Below are positions 33,880-43,278 of a stretch of 64,000 nucleotides of DNA, one piece after another. Position 1 is the stretch's first letter. The number at the start of each line of letters is the position of its first letter. Source of the DNA: Bacteroidota bacterium (GTDB taxonomy: Bacteria > Bacteroidota > Bacteroidia > B-17B0 > Aurantibacillaceae); assembly GCA_021156365.1 (NCBI GenBank), contig JAJNDK010000012.1:1-64000 (forward strand), in the 5' to 3' direction. The notes under the pieces are model-generated. The model made no database searches, had not been told where the DNA came from, and saw nothing but the letters and a program-made list of their open reading frames with translations. Made by a program: the position numbers and the translations under genes.

Positions 33880-34134
33880 ATGGATACAAATCTATTTAAA
33901 ATTTACCCGGACCAGGTCCTTGGGCAGATATATATCTTTGAGAACAGTCAGTATAATGAAATAAACGCTGAAACCGTAGTAGTGGGAGAAAATGTGACTG
34001 CAAGGCTTTTCGGAACAGTAAAGGAGATCACGCTGAAAAAGGATGCCCGTTTATATATACATGGAAAAATAGTAGGCAGCGTATCCAATGAGGGCGGGGA
34101 GATACATGTCTTCAACTCCGAAAGATCCGCCTGA
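33880..34134 (+). CDS. Short bactofilin-like (polymer-forming) protein
   Basis: 84 residues when started at ATG 33880 (MDTNLFKIYPDQ). The frame is open far upstream but that part overlaps the ABC-F gene antisense and has no homology-like pattern. The sequence VVVGENVTARLFGTVKEITLKKDARLYIHGKIVGSV, in parts VVVGENVTARLFGTV and ARLYIHGKIVGSV, shows the regular short beta-strand periodicity of bactofilins, but only about four to five coils, which is smaller than a typical bactofilin. Could be a fragment or a small scaffold protein. Confidence 0.65.
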   Translation: MDTNLFKIYPDQVLGQIYIFENSQYNEINAETVVVGENVTARLFGTVKEITLKKDARLYIHGKIVGSVSNEGGEIHVFNSERSA

Positions 34135-34184
34135 TTTTCACTTTTTCGTATCAAATTCCTATCTTTAACTATTCGATCCGGCTT

Positions 34185-34598
34185 ATGTCTTTTGAAATAG
34201 TTGAAACAGATAAATATTGTATGAAAATCTATCCTGAATTTTCATACATGGAATATCATATCAAGGAAGGCATTACTATGGAAGCGGAAGATGTTGCTGC
34301 TTCAAAAGAGCAGGTGATCCGCTTATTTCCCGGTACGATGTTCTATGTATATTCCGAAGGTGCTGAGTTTTTTACCATGACAAAAAAAGCCAGGGAATTG
34401 GTTGCTTCAAAAGATCATCTTGACAATACCATCGCCATTGCTTTTTACACCACCAATATTTCCATTTATTTATTAGGTGATCTTTTTAATAAGATCAATA
34501 AACCGCCCGTCCCCACCCGGATCTTCCGCGACCGTGATACAGCGAGAGAATGGTTGAGGGAGCAGGCAGTGAGGAATGGAATGGAACCGAAATTTTAA
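34185..34598 (+). CDS. STAS/SpoIIAA-like protein (DUF7793-type)
   Basis: 137 residues, cytoplasmic. Pattern IKEGITMEAEDVAASKEQVI and FYVYSEGAEFFTMTKKAREL, followed by YTTNISIYLLGDLFNKINKP and TRIFRDRDTAREWLREQ, fits the SpoIIAA/STAS-like proteins common in Bacteroidota, where the domain is of unknown function. It lies 50 bases after the bactofilin-like gene and 4 bases before the DUF2461 gene, on the same strand, so it may be co-transcribed with both. Confidence 0.6.
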   Translation: MSFEIVETDKYCMKIYPEFSYMEYHIKEGITMEAEDVAASKEQVIRLFPGTMFYVYSEGAEFFTMTKKARELVASKDHLDNTIAIAFYTTNISIYLLGDLFNKINKPPVPTRIFRDRDTAREWLREQAVRNGMEPKF

Positions 34599-34602
34599 TC
34601 GT

Positions 34603-35304
34603 ATGACAAAAAGCACCAAAGGCAAAGCAGGTATCCCCCCATCGGCCTTCGACTTCCTGAAAAACGTAAAGAAAAACAACAACCGGGATTGGTTTGCATT
34701 GCATAAAGCAGAATTTGAAAAGGAACAAAAACATATTGAGCTTTTTGCGGATGCTTTATTAAAAGAATTAAACCTGCACGACCTGATCGAAACCCCTACG
34801 GGCAGGAAATCGCTCCACCGCATTTACCGCGATACACGTTTTTCAAAAGACAAAACCCCCTACAAAACCAACTGGAGCGGGAGCTTCAAAAGAGCTACCA
34901 AACAGCGGCGCGGCGGAATGTATTTTCACATCGAGCAGGGCAACAGTTTCATTGCCGGTGGTTTTTGGGCACCGAGCCCGGAAGATCTGAAACGGATTCG
35001 CGATGATATCGCCTATGATGCGGCACCGCTGAGAAAAATACTAAAAAGCAAACCCTTTGTTTCCACCTTCGGAACATTAAAAGGCGAGCAGATCAAAACA
35101 ACACCCAAAGGTTTTGATGCGGAGAATGAAGGGATCGACCTGTTGCGGTATAAACAATTTCTGCTCGTCCGGAATTTTACCGATAAGGAAGTGTTGAGCG
35201 GAACATTTCTGAAGGAAGCTAATCAAACCTTCAGGAATATGCGCCCTTTCTTCGACTATATGAGTGAAGTGCAAAGCTCGGATGTGAACGGGCTTAGTAT
35301 TTAG
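34603..35304 (+). CDS. DUF2461-family protein
   Basis: 233 residues from ATG 34603 (MTKSTKGKAGIP); an in-frame ATG at 34576 would overlap the preceding gene. TIGR02453/DUF2461 signature: FDFLKNVKKNNNRDWF near the start, RKSLHRIYRDTRFSKDKTPYKTNW, read as RIYRDTRFSKDKTPYKTNW, and GGMYFHIEQGNSFIAGGFW. Function unknown. Follows the STAS-like gene by 4 bases. Confidence 0.9.
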   Translation: MTKSTKGKAGIPPSAFDFLKNVKKNNNRDWFALHKAEFEKEQKHIELFADALLKELNLHDLIETPTGRKSLHRIYRDTRFSKDKTPYKTNWSGSFKRATKQRRGGMYFHIEQGNSFIAGGFWAPSPEDLKRIRDDIAYDAAPLRKILKSKPFVSTFGTLKGEQIKTTPKGFDAENEGIDLLRYKQFLLVRNFTDKEVLSGTFLKEANQTFRNMRPFFDYMSEVQSSDVNGLSI

Positions 35305-35912
35305 GCCTGCATTTTTTTTGCCCTGTTAGCCATAAAATTGAGGTATATCCTTATCTCTTCTTCTATTTTCAGCGTCTTACCTGTTTCATATACCAGTGGT
35401 GCCACACTGAGCTGTGCACGCTCTTCCGGATTGAACATGTTTATGAATTCGAACCCGGGCGGTGCATTATAAGCAGCTCCCAGCGCAGAACTGAAAGTAA
35501 CGAGCGGAGTTCCTTGCGGATCCATCACTGTAACATAAAGTATTTTCATCTCCAGCTTACCTGTCGGTTGCGTATGCCATTGCCGTCTTAGGCTAAAAGG
35601 ACTTTCGATCACTAAAGGCCGTGGCATCGTTCGGTCTTTTATTTCAAGTTTTAGCTTATCGTTGGCGCCGGTCACATTCACCCGGAACCGTTTGGTGAAA
35701 TAGATGGCCAATGCAAGCGCAATAAAAATGAGCATCCCGATCAGGCAAAAGAAATCCATGTCCTTCATGCCTTTGCTTAATTTATGGGCCATCTTTCCAT
35801 AGACGAACACCAGCCAGGAAACCATGAACACAACTCCAATCACGGAAGCAAATACAAACTGGCCCGCATCTTTTTTGCGGAGCACATAACAGCTATAATC
35901 GGTACTGTACAT
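35301..35912 (-). CDS. Two-helix membrane protein of unknown function
   Basis: 203 residues. Two membrane helices (about 20-38 and 52-69), short inner loop, then a soluble C-terminal domain of about 130 residues (FRVNVTGANDKLKLEIKDR onward). The protein family is not recognised. It converges on the DUF2461 gene and overlaps its stop by four bases (35301-35304). Confidence 0.7.
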   Translation of the reverse strand: MYSTDYSCYVLRKKDAGQFVFASVIGVVFMVSWLVFVYGKMAHKLSKGMKDMDFFCLIGMLIFIALALAIYFTKRFRVNVTGANDKLKLEIKDRTMPRPLVIESPFSLRRQWHTQPTGKLEMKILYVTVMDPQGTPLVTFSSALGAAYNAPPGFEFINMFNPEERAQLSVAPLVYETGKTLKIEEEIRIYLNFMANRAKKMQA

Positions 35913-36176
35913 ATCCCAAAAATAACCATTTCCGGCAGATCCTGTTCTTTTATTCTCAAAAGTCAGCCTGTTTTAATTCTGCGCTAAAAAATTGTCATTT
36001 AAATGTTTTTCTCTTGCATATAAAGTCAGAATAGGTACTTTTAAAAATCTTTTATTCACTGAAAACCAATGAGAAACGAAAGAGTTCTGAAAAATTACGA
36101 AATCTTTTGTCCAATTCCAGGAAGCTGATCGTCATTCAGATATAAATCAATAATAATCACTTAAAATAACAACATC

Positions 36177-36561
36177 ATGAAATCAAATGAAAATGCACTG
36201 AACTGGTTCGAGATCTCTGTATCAGACATGAACCGCGCAAAAAAAATTCTACGAAACAGTATTCGGTATCGAAATGCCGCAACAGGAAATGATGGGTATG
36301 CAAATGGCTTTCTTCCCGGCGGAAGATATGAATGGAAAAGTTTCTGGCGGATTGGTACAAGGCCCAATGCACAAGCCGAGCGCTGATGGTGCGAAAGTAT
36401 ACCTGAACGGGAACCCGGATCTGAACAACGCACTTTCGAAAGTGGAAGCAGCCGGCGGAAAAGTAACAATGCCTAAAACCCATATCAGCGCCGAGATCGG
36501 ACACATGGCCTTCTTTACAGATTCGGAAGGAAACGCTGTTGCATTACATTCCAACAACTAA
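36177..36561 (+). pseudogene. VOC (glyoxalase-like) gene with a frameshift in an A8 run
   Basis: Frame 1 begins MKSNENALNWFEISVSDMNRAKK; after the eight As at 36239-36246 it continues as non-conserved sequence and stops at 36386. The +1 frame continues the VOC domain without loss: FYETVFGIEMPQQEMMGMQMAFF up to GHMAFFTDSEGNAVALHSNN, split here. Removing one A restores one intact protein of 127 residues. The A run could also be a site of slippage that makes both products. If not an assembly error, the gene is disrupted or slippage-dependent. It belongs to the YCII/ECF42 group downstream. Confidence 0.75.
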
Positions 36562-36573
36562 ATCAAAGAAACA

Positions 36574-36921
36574 ATGAAAGAATTTTTATTAGTATTCCGC
36601 AGGGAATCGTTACAGGGCAATATGCAGATGTCTCCCGAACAAATACAGGCAATGATGAAACCATGGCAGGACTGGATGGGAAGCATCGCGGCTCAGAACA
36701 AACTGGTGGATGCCGGCAATCGTCTTGAAGCGGATGGCCGCGTGGTGAAGTCGGATAAGGTAATCACCAATGGACCGTATGTGTAAACCAAAGAAGCAGT
36801 GGGTGGTTATACGATCATCAAAGCGGATTCGCTGGACGAGGCTGCTGAGATCTCCAAAGGATGCCCGATCCTGCAGATAGGTGGCAGTGTAGAAGTGCGC
36901 GCACTGATACCAATGGAGTAA
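36574..36921 (+). pseudogene. YCII/DGPF-family gene with an in-frame stop
   Basis: MKEFLLVFRRESLQ opens a YCII-related protein. The frame reads VITNGPYV then TAA at 36784-36786, and continues in the same frame TKEAVGGYTIIKADSLDEAA and GGSVEVRALIPME to a TAA at 36919. A single change of GAA (or similar) to TAA explains it. The NGPY motif is the DGPF-like core of the family, whose members sit beside ECF42 sigma factors. Without readthrough, only 70 of 115 residues are made. Confidence 0.85.
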
Positions 36922-36935
36922 AACACTATCTTTAT

Positions 36936-36981
36936 AACTCCCGTCTGTTCCCTGAGATCTCTGAAAGACAGGGCGGGAGTT
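36936..36981 (+). other. Long hairpin just before the ECF42 sigma gene
   Basis: AACTCCCG-t-CTGT (36936-36948) pairs with ACAG-gg-CGGGAGTT (36968-36981). The 3' arm includes GGGAG (36975-36979), which is the only Shine-Dalgarno-like sequence before the ATG at 36986. The structure could be the terminator of the disrupted genes or could mask the ribosome site. Confidence 0.6.
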
Positions 36982-36985
36982 ATTT

Positions 36986-38215
36986 ATGGAACAGCAGGAG
37001 CTTATACCACATTTATTCCGTACCGAATACCGCAAGATCGTTTCGGTGCTGTGTAAATTGTTTGGTATCGGGCACATCGAAACGGCCGAAGACATTGTGA
37101 GTGATACTTTCCTGCAGGCTGCGGAGACCTGGGGTTTGAAAGATCTTCCAAAAAATCCGACTGCATGGCTGTATGCCGTTTCCAAAAACAAAGCGATCGA
37201 TTTTTTGCGCCGGGATAAAACATTTTCTCAGAAGATAAGCCCGGAGATAAAACAAAACGGTTCATCAGAGCCGGAACCGGAGATCAACTGGTCAGTTAAA
37301 AATTTCAGCGACAGTCAGCTGCAAATGATGTTTGCTGTATGCCATCCCTGCATTCCCGCAGAATCACAGATCGGTTTGTCCCTGAGTATCCTTTGTGGTT
37401 TTGGTGTGGAAGAGATCGCAGACGCATTTCTCAGCAACCGTGAAACGATCTATAAACGCATTGCACGCGCGAAGGAAAAACTGCGCACTGAAAAAATAAA
37501 GATCGAGATCCCGCCTTCTTCGGAGATCAACAACCGCCTGGAAAATGTACTTACTACTCTATATTTATTATTCAGTGAAGGATATTATTCCACTTCACAA
37601 AACACAACACTTCGAAAGGATCTGTGTGTGGAAGCCATGCGTCTGTGCCTGATGCTTACGGAGCATGAGCAAACGGATACACCTGCGGCCAATGCGTTGT
37701 TATCACTGATGTGTTTTCACTCCTCCCGTTTCGAAGCGCGCATGGAACAGAACGGAGAAATTATTTTGTACGAAGACCAGGACGATAACCTCTGGAACCA
37801 GGAGCTGATAGGCAGGGGAGAGGCGTATCTCAACAAAGCTTCACAGGGAACAAAGTTGTCGAAATATCATATCGAGGCAGCGATCGCATACTGGCATACG
37901 CACAAAGCCGACACCAAAGAAAAATGGGAAAACATCCTGCAGCTATATAACCGTTTACTGCAATTGGAATACTCACCGACTGCCGCACTCAACAGGACGT
38001 ATGCACTTTCCAAAGCCAACAGCAAAGAGGAGGCGATCATCGAAGCAGAAAAGCTGCAGTTGACCACCGATCATTTGTATCATTCGCTTTTGGCTAATTT
38101 GTATGAAAGCGTTGATCCGCAGAAAGTGAAAACACATTTGAATACGGCTTTGCAATTGGCAAAAACAGATACGGATAAAAAGATCATTGAGAAGAAACTT
38201 AGAGAAATGGTCTGA
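36986..38215 (+). CDS. ECF42-type sigma factor with C-terminal TPR-like extension
   Basis: 409 residues. Sigma region 2: AEDIVSDTFLQAAETWGL and PTAWLYAVSKNKAIDFLRR. Region 4: LQMMFAVCHPCIPAESQIGLSLSILCGFGVEEIADAFL, in parts GLSLSILCGFGVEEIADAFL, and ETIYKRIARAKEKLR. The long C-terminal part (about 190-409, DUF6596/TPR-like) has LLFSEGYYSTS and LNRTYALSKANS, the ECF42 hallmark. This family lacks an anti-sigma factor and is normally encoded beside YCII/DGPF proteins, which are here disrupted upstream. The C-terminal extension is needed for activity in studied members. Confidence 0.93.
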   Translation: MEQQELIPHLFRTEYRKIVSVLCKLFGIGHIETAEDIVSDTFLQAAETWGLKDLPKNPTAWLYAVSKNKAIDFLRRDKTFSQKISPEIKQNGSSEPEPEINWSVKNFSDSQLQMMFAVCHPCIPAESQIGLSLSILCGFGVEEIADAFLSNRETIYKRIARAKEKLRTEKIKIEIPPSSEINNRLENVLTTLYLLFSEGYYSTSQNTTLRKDLCVEAMRLCLMLTEHEQTDTPAANALLSLMCFHSSRFEARMEQNGEIILYEDQDDNLWNQELIGRGEAYLNKASQGTKLSKYHIEAAIAYWHTHKADTKEKWENILQLYNRLLQLEYSPTAALNRTYALSKANSKEEAIIEAEKLQLTTDHLYHSLLANLYESVDPQKVKTHLNTALQLAKTDTDKKIIEKKLREMV

Positions 38216-38224
38216 AATATTCAA

Positions 38225-38950
38225 CTATTTTTTGAATTCAGAAGTGTTTTTTAATTTATCTGAAACGGCTTCCTTGTAACTCCTTCCAATAGGTATAACC
38301 ACCTCGCCGATCTCTATTTCTGCGGCATTAAAGGCGGTGATCTGTTGTGTATTTATAATAAAGGATTTGTGCACCCGCAGGAAAAGATGTTTGTCCAATA
38401 GCTCTTCCAGCTCACCGATCTGAAATTTGGTCGTTAGTTTTTTGTCAGCTGTGTGGATACGGACATAGTCTTTCAGGCTTTCCACAAAAAGGATATCATC
38501 CATATACACTTTTACCTGTTTTTTGTCCACATTAAAAAAATGAACTTTACGCTCTGATGGAGTATTCGTGTTTTCAATGATGGCAGTCGGTTTCAGCCGG
38601 TCGAATACACGGTTCACTGCCTCGAGAAAACGGCTGAATTCGATTGGTTTCAGCAGGTAGTCGGTTGCATTTATATTAAAGCCTTCCACTGCGTACTGAT
38701 GGTAGGCTGTGGTAAAAATGATATGGTAATTCCCTTTCAGACTTTTTACAAAGTCGATACCGTTCACTTTCGGCAGGTGTATATCTACGAATAAAATATC
38801 GAAATGCTGTGTTCGCAGCGCTTCAGTAGCAGCAAATACATCACTGCAAACCGCAGTGAGCTGAAGCCCGGGAATGTCGTTGATATAATCCTTCAGTACG
38901 TCGGCCGCGAGGCGTTCATCTTCCAGTATCAAACAATTCAGTTTTTGCAT
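38225..38950 (-). CDS. LytTR-family response regulator
   Basis: 241 residues. Receiver: LILEDERLAADV, Asp in ILFVDIHLPKVNGIDF (about 56) and Lys in YLLKPIEF. LytTR domain (about 135-235): ILFVESLKDYVRIHT, LFLRVHKSFIIN and VVIPIGRSYKEA. Its 5' end overlaps the 3' end of the LytS-type kinase gene by 35 bases, so the two are translated from one mRNA and form a two-component system. Confidence 0.95.
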   Translation of the reverse strand: MQKLNCLILEDERLAADVLKDYINDIPGLQLTAVCSDVFAATEALRTQHFDILFVDIHLPKVNGIDFVKSLKGNYHIIFTTAYHQYAVEGFNINATDYLLKPIEFSRFLEAVNRVFDRLKPTAIIENTNTPSERKVHFFNVDKKQVKVYMDDILFVESLKDYVRIHTADKKLTTKFQIGELEELLDKHLFLRVHKSFIINTQQITAFNAAEIEIGEVVIPIGRSYKEAVSDKLKNTSEFKK

Positions 38951-39992
38951 AGCTGCTTAAATCTATTTCTAAAGTAACGATAAAAATCCCGTTTTTTTCC
39001 ACGTGAGTAAAATTAAAATCCCTGTACAGGAGCTCTAACTGTCGCCTGATGTTACCGATACCAATGCCTTGTTGTGAATCGTCGGGTACCGAAATACCTG
39101 CAACCGGATTTTCTACCTGCAACCGGAGCTGTGATCGTTCCAGTTTCAGCTCCACGCGGATCAATGCCTCTGCCTGGTTGCTGTGCTTATAAGCATTTTC
39201 AATAAGCGGAAGTAAAAGCAAGGGTGCGATCGGCTCGTTCACATCGTCTATATCTTTTTTAATTTCCAGGCGGATCCGGTCACCAAACCGGAGTTCCTGT
39301 AATTGCACATAATCATGGACCACATTCAGCTCGTCCTGGATCGTTTTGGTAGCATGGCTCGTTTCATACAGCATATACCGAAGGATCTTTGAAAGTTTTA
39401 GCACTGCATCGGACGTTTGTTCTGATTTGCTCCGGCTGAGGGAAAAGATACTGTTCAGCGTATTGAACAGAAAATGCGGATTTGTTTGAGAGCGCAGGTG
39501 CTGCATTTCCGCTTCCAGTTTTTCTTTTACCAGTTTTTTTTCTTTTTCAATCGCACGCACACGCATCCGGAACAATTTGATCGCAATCGCAATGGCCGTT
39601 ATTTGCAATAGGTCCAGCAGTGAATAAAAATACCGCGCGATCAGTTGTTTGCCGGCAAGCTTCGGAAGCTCTCCATCGTAAGTGAATCGCCAGATGACCT
39701 GTTGTGTGGCAAGCCGTATCAATAAGGCACCCACCAGTAAAAGAGCAATTCCCTGTATGTAATAGATCCTTTTTGATCGTGCATCCACCCAGTGAGGGAT
39801 CAGCCGGTATAGGAACAGGTACACGACGGTGATCTTCACTATATAAAGCAATGCCAGCGAACAGGCAGTTTGCACTACCAATTCAAGAGATGGATGAAGT
39901 GTAAAGGAGACCGAAAGATACAGATCGTTATACAGGCTGATCCCAAAAAATACCAGCCAGAAAAGTATATGCCGCAGCGCCTTGCTTCTCAT
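38916..39992 (-). CDS. LytS-like sensor histidine kinase
   Basis: 358 residues from ATG 39992 (MRSKALRHILFW). The longer frame to 40181 would overlap the next gene's leader. Four hydrophobic segments (about 7-25, 40-62, 80-100, 125-145), then a coiled segment and His_kinase domain with His in TNPHFLFNTLNSIFSLS, and a HATPase part (LPLIENAYKHS, GIGIGNIRRQL). Partner of the LytTR regulator. Ligand unknown. Confidence 0.92.
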   Translation of the reverse strand: MRSKALRHILFWLVFFGISLYNDLYLSVSFTLHPSLELVVQTACSLALLYIVKITVVYLFLYRLIPHWVDARSKRIYYIQGIALLLVGALLIRLATQQVIWRFTYDGELPKLAGKQLIARYFYSLLDLLQITAIAIAIKLFRMRVRAIEKEKKLVKEKLEAEMQHLRSQTNPHFLFNTLNSIFSLSRSKSEQTSDAVLKLSKILRYMLYETSHATKTIQDELNVVHDYVQLQELRFGDRIRLEIKKDIDDVNEPIAPLLLLPLIENAYKHSNQAEALIRVELKLERSQLRLQVENPVAGISVPDDSQQGIGIGNIRRQLELLYRDFNFTHVEKNGIFIVTLEIDLSSYAKTELFDTGR

Positions 39993-40193
39993 AAGAGTAC
40001 AAAATTGCAAAAAATCAGGCTGTTTATCGAATGAGCAGATCAACGACCGTTTGTTACCTATCAACGACAGATCGAATAAAGATTTTTCGTATGAGTGCCG
40101 GAACTGGTTTTTCAGATGCGGAAAAGGGTTATAGCTATATTTTCCAAAAAGCCGGTCTGCATTCGCTCTATTTTTATACAAAAAATCATCATC

Positions 40194-41930
40194 ATGAAAA
40201 GATCTATACCTGTTCTTGCCTTCCTGTCTGTATTTTCATTTGCAGCAGATGCACAGTATTTTACGAAGATCACTGCTTCACCTGTAGTAAGTGACAGTGC
40301 CGACTCACGGAGTGTGAATTGGATCGATGTGAACAACGATGGCTTTATTGATTGTTTCATCAGTAACGGCCCTGCCGCAGGACAGAATAATAATCTATAC
40401 CTGAACAATGGCGCGGGAAACTTTACAAAAGTACTCACCGATATCATCGTAACGGACGGAGAAACTTCAGATGGTGCAACCTTTGCAGATATGGATAATG
40501 ATGGTGACCTGGATGCTTTTGTGGCGAATTGGTACAATCACAACAACCTGATGTATACAAATAATGGCAACGGAACATTTACACAGATCACAACGGGTTC
40601 GCAGGTAAACGACCTGGGTTATTCGGAGACCGCCTCGTGGGGAGATTATGATAAAGACGGTTTGGTGGATCTGTATGTGTCCAACAGCGCCGGGAATCGT
40701 AGAAACTTCCTGTATCACAATGACGGTGGCGGGAATTTTACAAAGATCCTGACAGGAACGATCGTAACGGATAATTTTTTCTCACGTTGTACCAACTGGA
40801 CGGACATTGATAACGATGGTGATGTGGATATGTTTGTAACGAATGAGAACAACCAGAATGAAAATATATACCGTAACGATGGAAGCGGTATTTTTACAAA
40901 ATTGACCACCGGACCGCTGCTTACCATGGGTGCCAATACAATAAGCGGAAGCTGGGCCGATTACGATAATGATGGCGATCTCGATGTGTTCCTCGCAAAC
41001 GACGTCAATTACAATGCCCTGTTCAGGAATGACGACAATTTTGTTTTCACAAAAATGAGTGCTGATACGGTTTGCCATACATGGTCACATTCTTTCAGCT
41101 CGGCCTGGAGCGATGTAGACAACGATGGCGACCAGGACCTCTATGTTACCAATTCATTCGGAAGTACACAGCTGCTGAACTATTTCTATCTCAATAACGG
41201 CGACGGAACTTTTTCGCGGAACGGAACAGATGCTGTAGTGACCGACTCATCCTGGTCCTATGGTTGTGCATTCGGTGATTATGACAATGATGGATTTGAA
41301 GACCTTGCGGTGGCTACCTGCCAGTACAACGGTATCGACCGGCCGGACCTGTTGTTTCACAATAACGGGAACAGCAATCACTGGATCACTATCAGCCTGA
41401 CCGGAACGATCAGCAACCGTTCAGCGATCGGCGCACGTATTTATATCAAAGCCACTATTAATGGTAACGATGTTTGGCAAATGCGGGAGATCACTGCACA
41501 GAGCTCTTATTGCGGGCAGAATGATCTGCGTGCCCATTTCGGATTGGGAGATGCCACACAGATCGACTCTGTAAAGATCGTTTGGCCATTAGGATTAAGG
41601 GAGCATTATATCGGCGTTAATCCTGATCAGTTCATCGGGTATGTGGAAGGTACGGGCGTTGGACTTCAGGCAAAAAACAAAAAGGAGAATATCCAGATCT
41701 ATCCGAACCCTGCGGATGGAATGGTAACGATCAAAAGCGGAAAAGAATTTACTGCTAATGACAAAGTAATGATCCTGTCTATGGAAGGAAAAGTACTTGC
41801 GGAGATCAACGCGATCGGATCAAAACAAATCAGTATCGATACAAAGAAATATGCCATGAAAAGCGGCGTTTACCATGTGATGATCGTAAGAGGTACAGAG
41901 GTAAGCATGGAGAAACTGATCGTAAAATAA
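40194..41930 (+). CDS. ASPIC/UnbV-VCBS repeat protein with T9SS sorting domain
   Basis: 578 residues from ATG 40194 (MKRSIPVLAFLSVFSFAADAQ is the signal peptide). Multiple FG-GAP/VCBS repeats, each with an acidic loop D-x-D-x-D-G-x-x-D (e.g. DVNNDGFID, DMDNDGDLDAF, DYDNDGDLDVF, DVDNDGDQDLY). Then an ASPIC/UnbV domain (GLGDATQIDSVKIVWPLGLREHY) and a C-terminal type IX sorting domain (IYPNPADGMVTIK). The repeats probably bind calcium and form a beta-propeller. A surface or extracellular adhesive role is likely, not proven. Single gene. Confidence 0.92.
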   Translation: MKRSIPVLAFLSVFSFAADAQYFTKITASPVVSDSADSRSVNWIDVNNDGFIDCFISNGPAAGQNNNLYLNNGAGNFTKVLTDIIVTDGETSDGATFADMDNDGDLDAFVANWYNHNNLMYTNNGNGTFTQITTGSQVNDLGYSETASWGDYDKDGLVDLYVSNSAGNRRNFLYHNDGGGNFTKILTGTIVTDNFFSRCTNWTDIDNDGDVDMFVTNENNQNENIYRNDGSGIFTKLTTGPLLTMGANTISGSWADYDNDGDLDVFLANDVNYNALFRNDDNFVFTKMSADTVCHTWSHSFSSAWSDVDNDGDQDLYVTNSFGSTQLLNYFYLNNGDGTFSRNGTDAVVTDSSWSYGCAFGDYDNDGFEDLAVATCQYNGIDRPDLLFHNNGNSNHWITISLTGTISNRSAIGARIYIKATINGNDVWQMREITAQSSYCGQNDLRAHFGLGDATQIDSVKIVWPLGLREHYIGVNPDQFIGYVEGTGVGLQAKNKKENIQIYPNPADGMVTIKSGKEFTANDKVMILSMEGKVLAEINAIGSKQISIDTKKYAMKSGVYHVMIVRGTEVSMEKLIVK

Positions 41931-42012
41931 GGAAGGCTGCTGCTGAACAAGAAATTAAAAGGAGGCCGCATGGTTTTATGTAACTTTGAAAGAATTTTCC
42001 CGTTACATAACC

Positions 42013-43212
42013 ATGCGGTTTTTCATTTTATTGATCCTTATCTCAACAAACTCTTTTGGCCAGGGTAAAAAGCCGGATTCCACTTTTTGTGATTGTAAGA
42101 AAGCAAGGGTGGTAGAAGTTGCCGGCATAAAGAACACTCCTAAAACAATGGCTCCATCCGGTCCGGGAGAATACATGGAGATCTCCAACCTGAGCCACGA
42201 TGCAAAATATTCATTCGAAAAGGAGCACAATTCGGCCTGGTACAAACTGATCATTAAAAATACGGGTTCGCTGGTTTTTGATATTCTACCCATTAAGCAG
42301 GAAGATGACTATGATTTTATGCTGTACAGAAGCTACAGTGAACTTTTCTGCGATAGCCTGCTCGACTTTAGGATCAAACCTGTTCGTGCATGTATTTCGA
42401 GGAATAAGTGGGATACAACAGGTAGGACAGGGCTTAGTTTCGATTCCAAAGTTGAATTTGTAAATAAGAACAGTCCTTCCGGTTACGCAAAAGCACTTAC
42501 TGTCAAAAAAGGTGAGGTCTATTACCTGGTGTTGGATAATGTAAATGAAAATGGGGCCGGTCACAGCATTCGATTCTCGGTCACTGTAGGAACATTGTTG
42601 GAAGGAGTGATCGTGGATGAAAATAAAAAACCGGTAGTAGCGGAGATAATCCTAACCGATTCGAAAGGAGAGGTGATCCAAACAGAAAGTAGTGATAAGG
42701 ACGGCAGCTACTCTATTCATGCCCATCTGATCAAGGGAGCAAATTATTCCATTAATTTCTATGAAGACAAATCACTTACCTATACCAAATCATTTACGCT
42801 TACTGATACAGCTAAATTAAAAGCACTGGTTACGGTTTTGCCTAAGCTGAAAAAAGGGATCAAATACTCGGTAGGTACTATTAATTTTGTTGGCAATTCG
42901 GACCAAACCTTGCCACAGGCTTTACCGGCTATGAAAAATCTGGCCAAGCTGATGAACAAAAACCCGAAGCTGACTATCCGGATCATCGGGCATTTGAACG
43001 GTCCAAGTTTTAAATTGGAAGTCTGGGATCTGGAATTTACAAAAGCAAGAGCGACAACGGTAAGAGAATTTCTTATTAAAAGCGGGATTGATGGCTCCCG
43101 CATTGAGATCGACGGAAAAGGCGACAAAGAAATGCTTTTCCCCAATGCAGGACCGAATGAAGAAGAGGCAAGGCAAAACAGACGCGTAGAAATTATGGTA
43201 CTTGACTATTGA
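42013..43212 (+). CDS. OmpA-family outer membrane protein
   Basis: 399 residues from ATG 42013 (MRFFILLILISTNSFGQ is a signal peptide; a further ATG nine codons upstream lacks it). A mid part with a carboxypeptidase-regulatory-like/CNA-B fold (LLEGVIVDENKKPVVAEIIL, DKDGSYSIHA). C-terminal OmpA domain (about 285-399): INFVGNSDQTLPQALPAM, IRIIGHLNG and the peptidoglycan-binding signature ARATTVREFLI with NRRVEIMV. Probably anchors the outer membrane to the wall. A bidirectional terminator follows. Confidence 0.85.
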   Translation: MRFFILLILISTNSFGQGKKPDSTFCDCKKARVVEVAGIKNTPKTMAPSGPGEYMEISNLSHDAKYSFEKEHNSAWYKLIIKNTGSLVFDILPIKQEDDYDFMLYRSYSELFCDSLLDFRIKPVRACISRNKWDTTGRTGLSFDSKVEFVNKNSPSGYAKALTVKKGEVYYLVLDNVNENGAGHSIRFSVTVGTLLEGVIVDENKKPVVAEIILTDSKGEVIQTESSDKDGSYSIHAHLIKGANYSINFYEDKSLTYTKSFTLTDTAKLKALVTVLPKLKKGIKYSVGTINFVGNSDQTLPQALPAMKNLAKLMNKNPKLTIRIIGHLNGPSFKLEVWDLEFTKARATTVREFLIKSGIDGSRIEIDGKGDKEMLFPNAGPNEEEARQNRRVEIMVLDY

Positions 43213-43224
43213 AATGAATTAAAA

Positions 43225-43262
43225 CAAAAAGCCCCGTACCTGATGAAGGACGGGGCTTTTTG
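43225..43262. terminator. Bidirectional terminator
   Basis: Stem CAAAAAGCCCCGT/ACGGGGCTTTTTG (13 bp) with a 12-base loop. It has T-runs on both strands and stands between the convergent OmpA and TPR genes. Confidence 0.9.
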
Positions 43263-43278
43263 TTGTTCTTTCTTTCTC

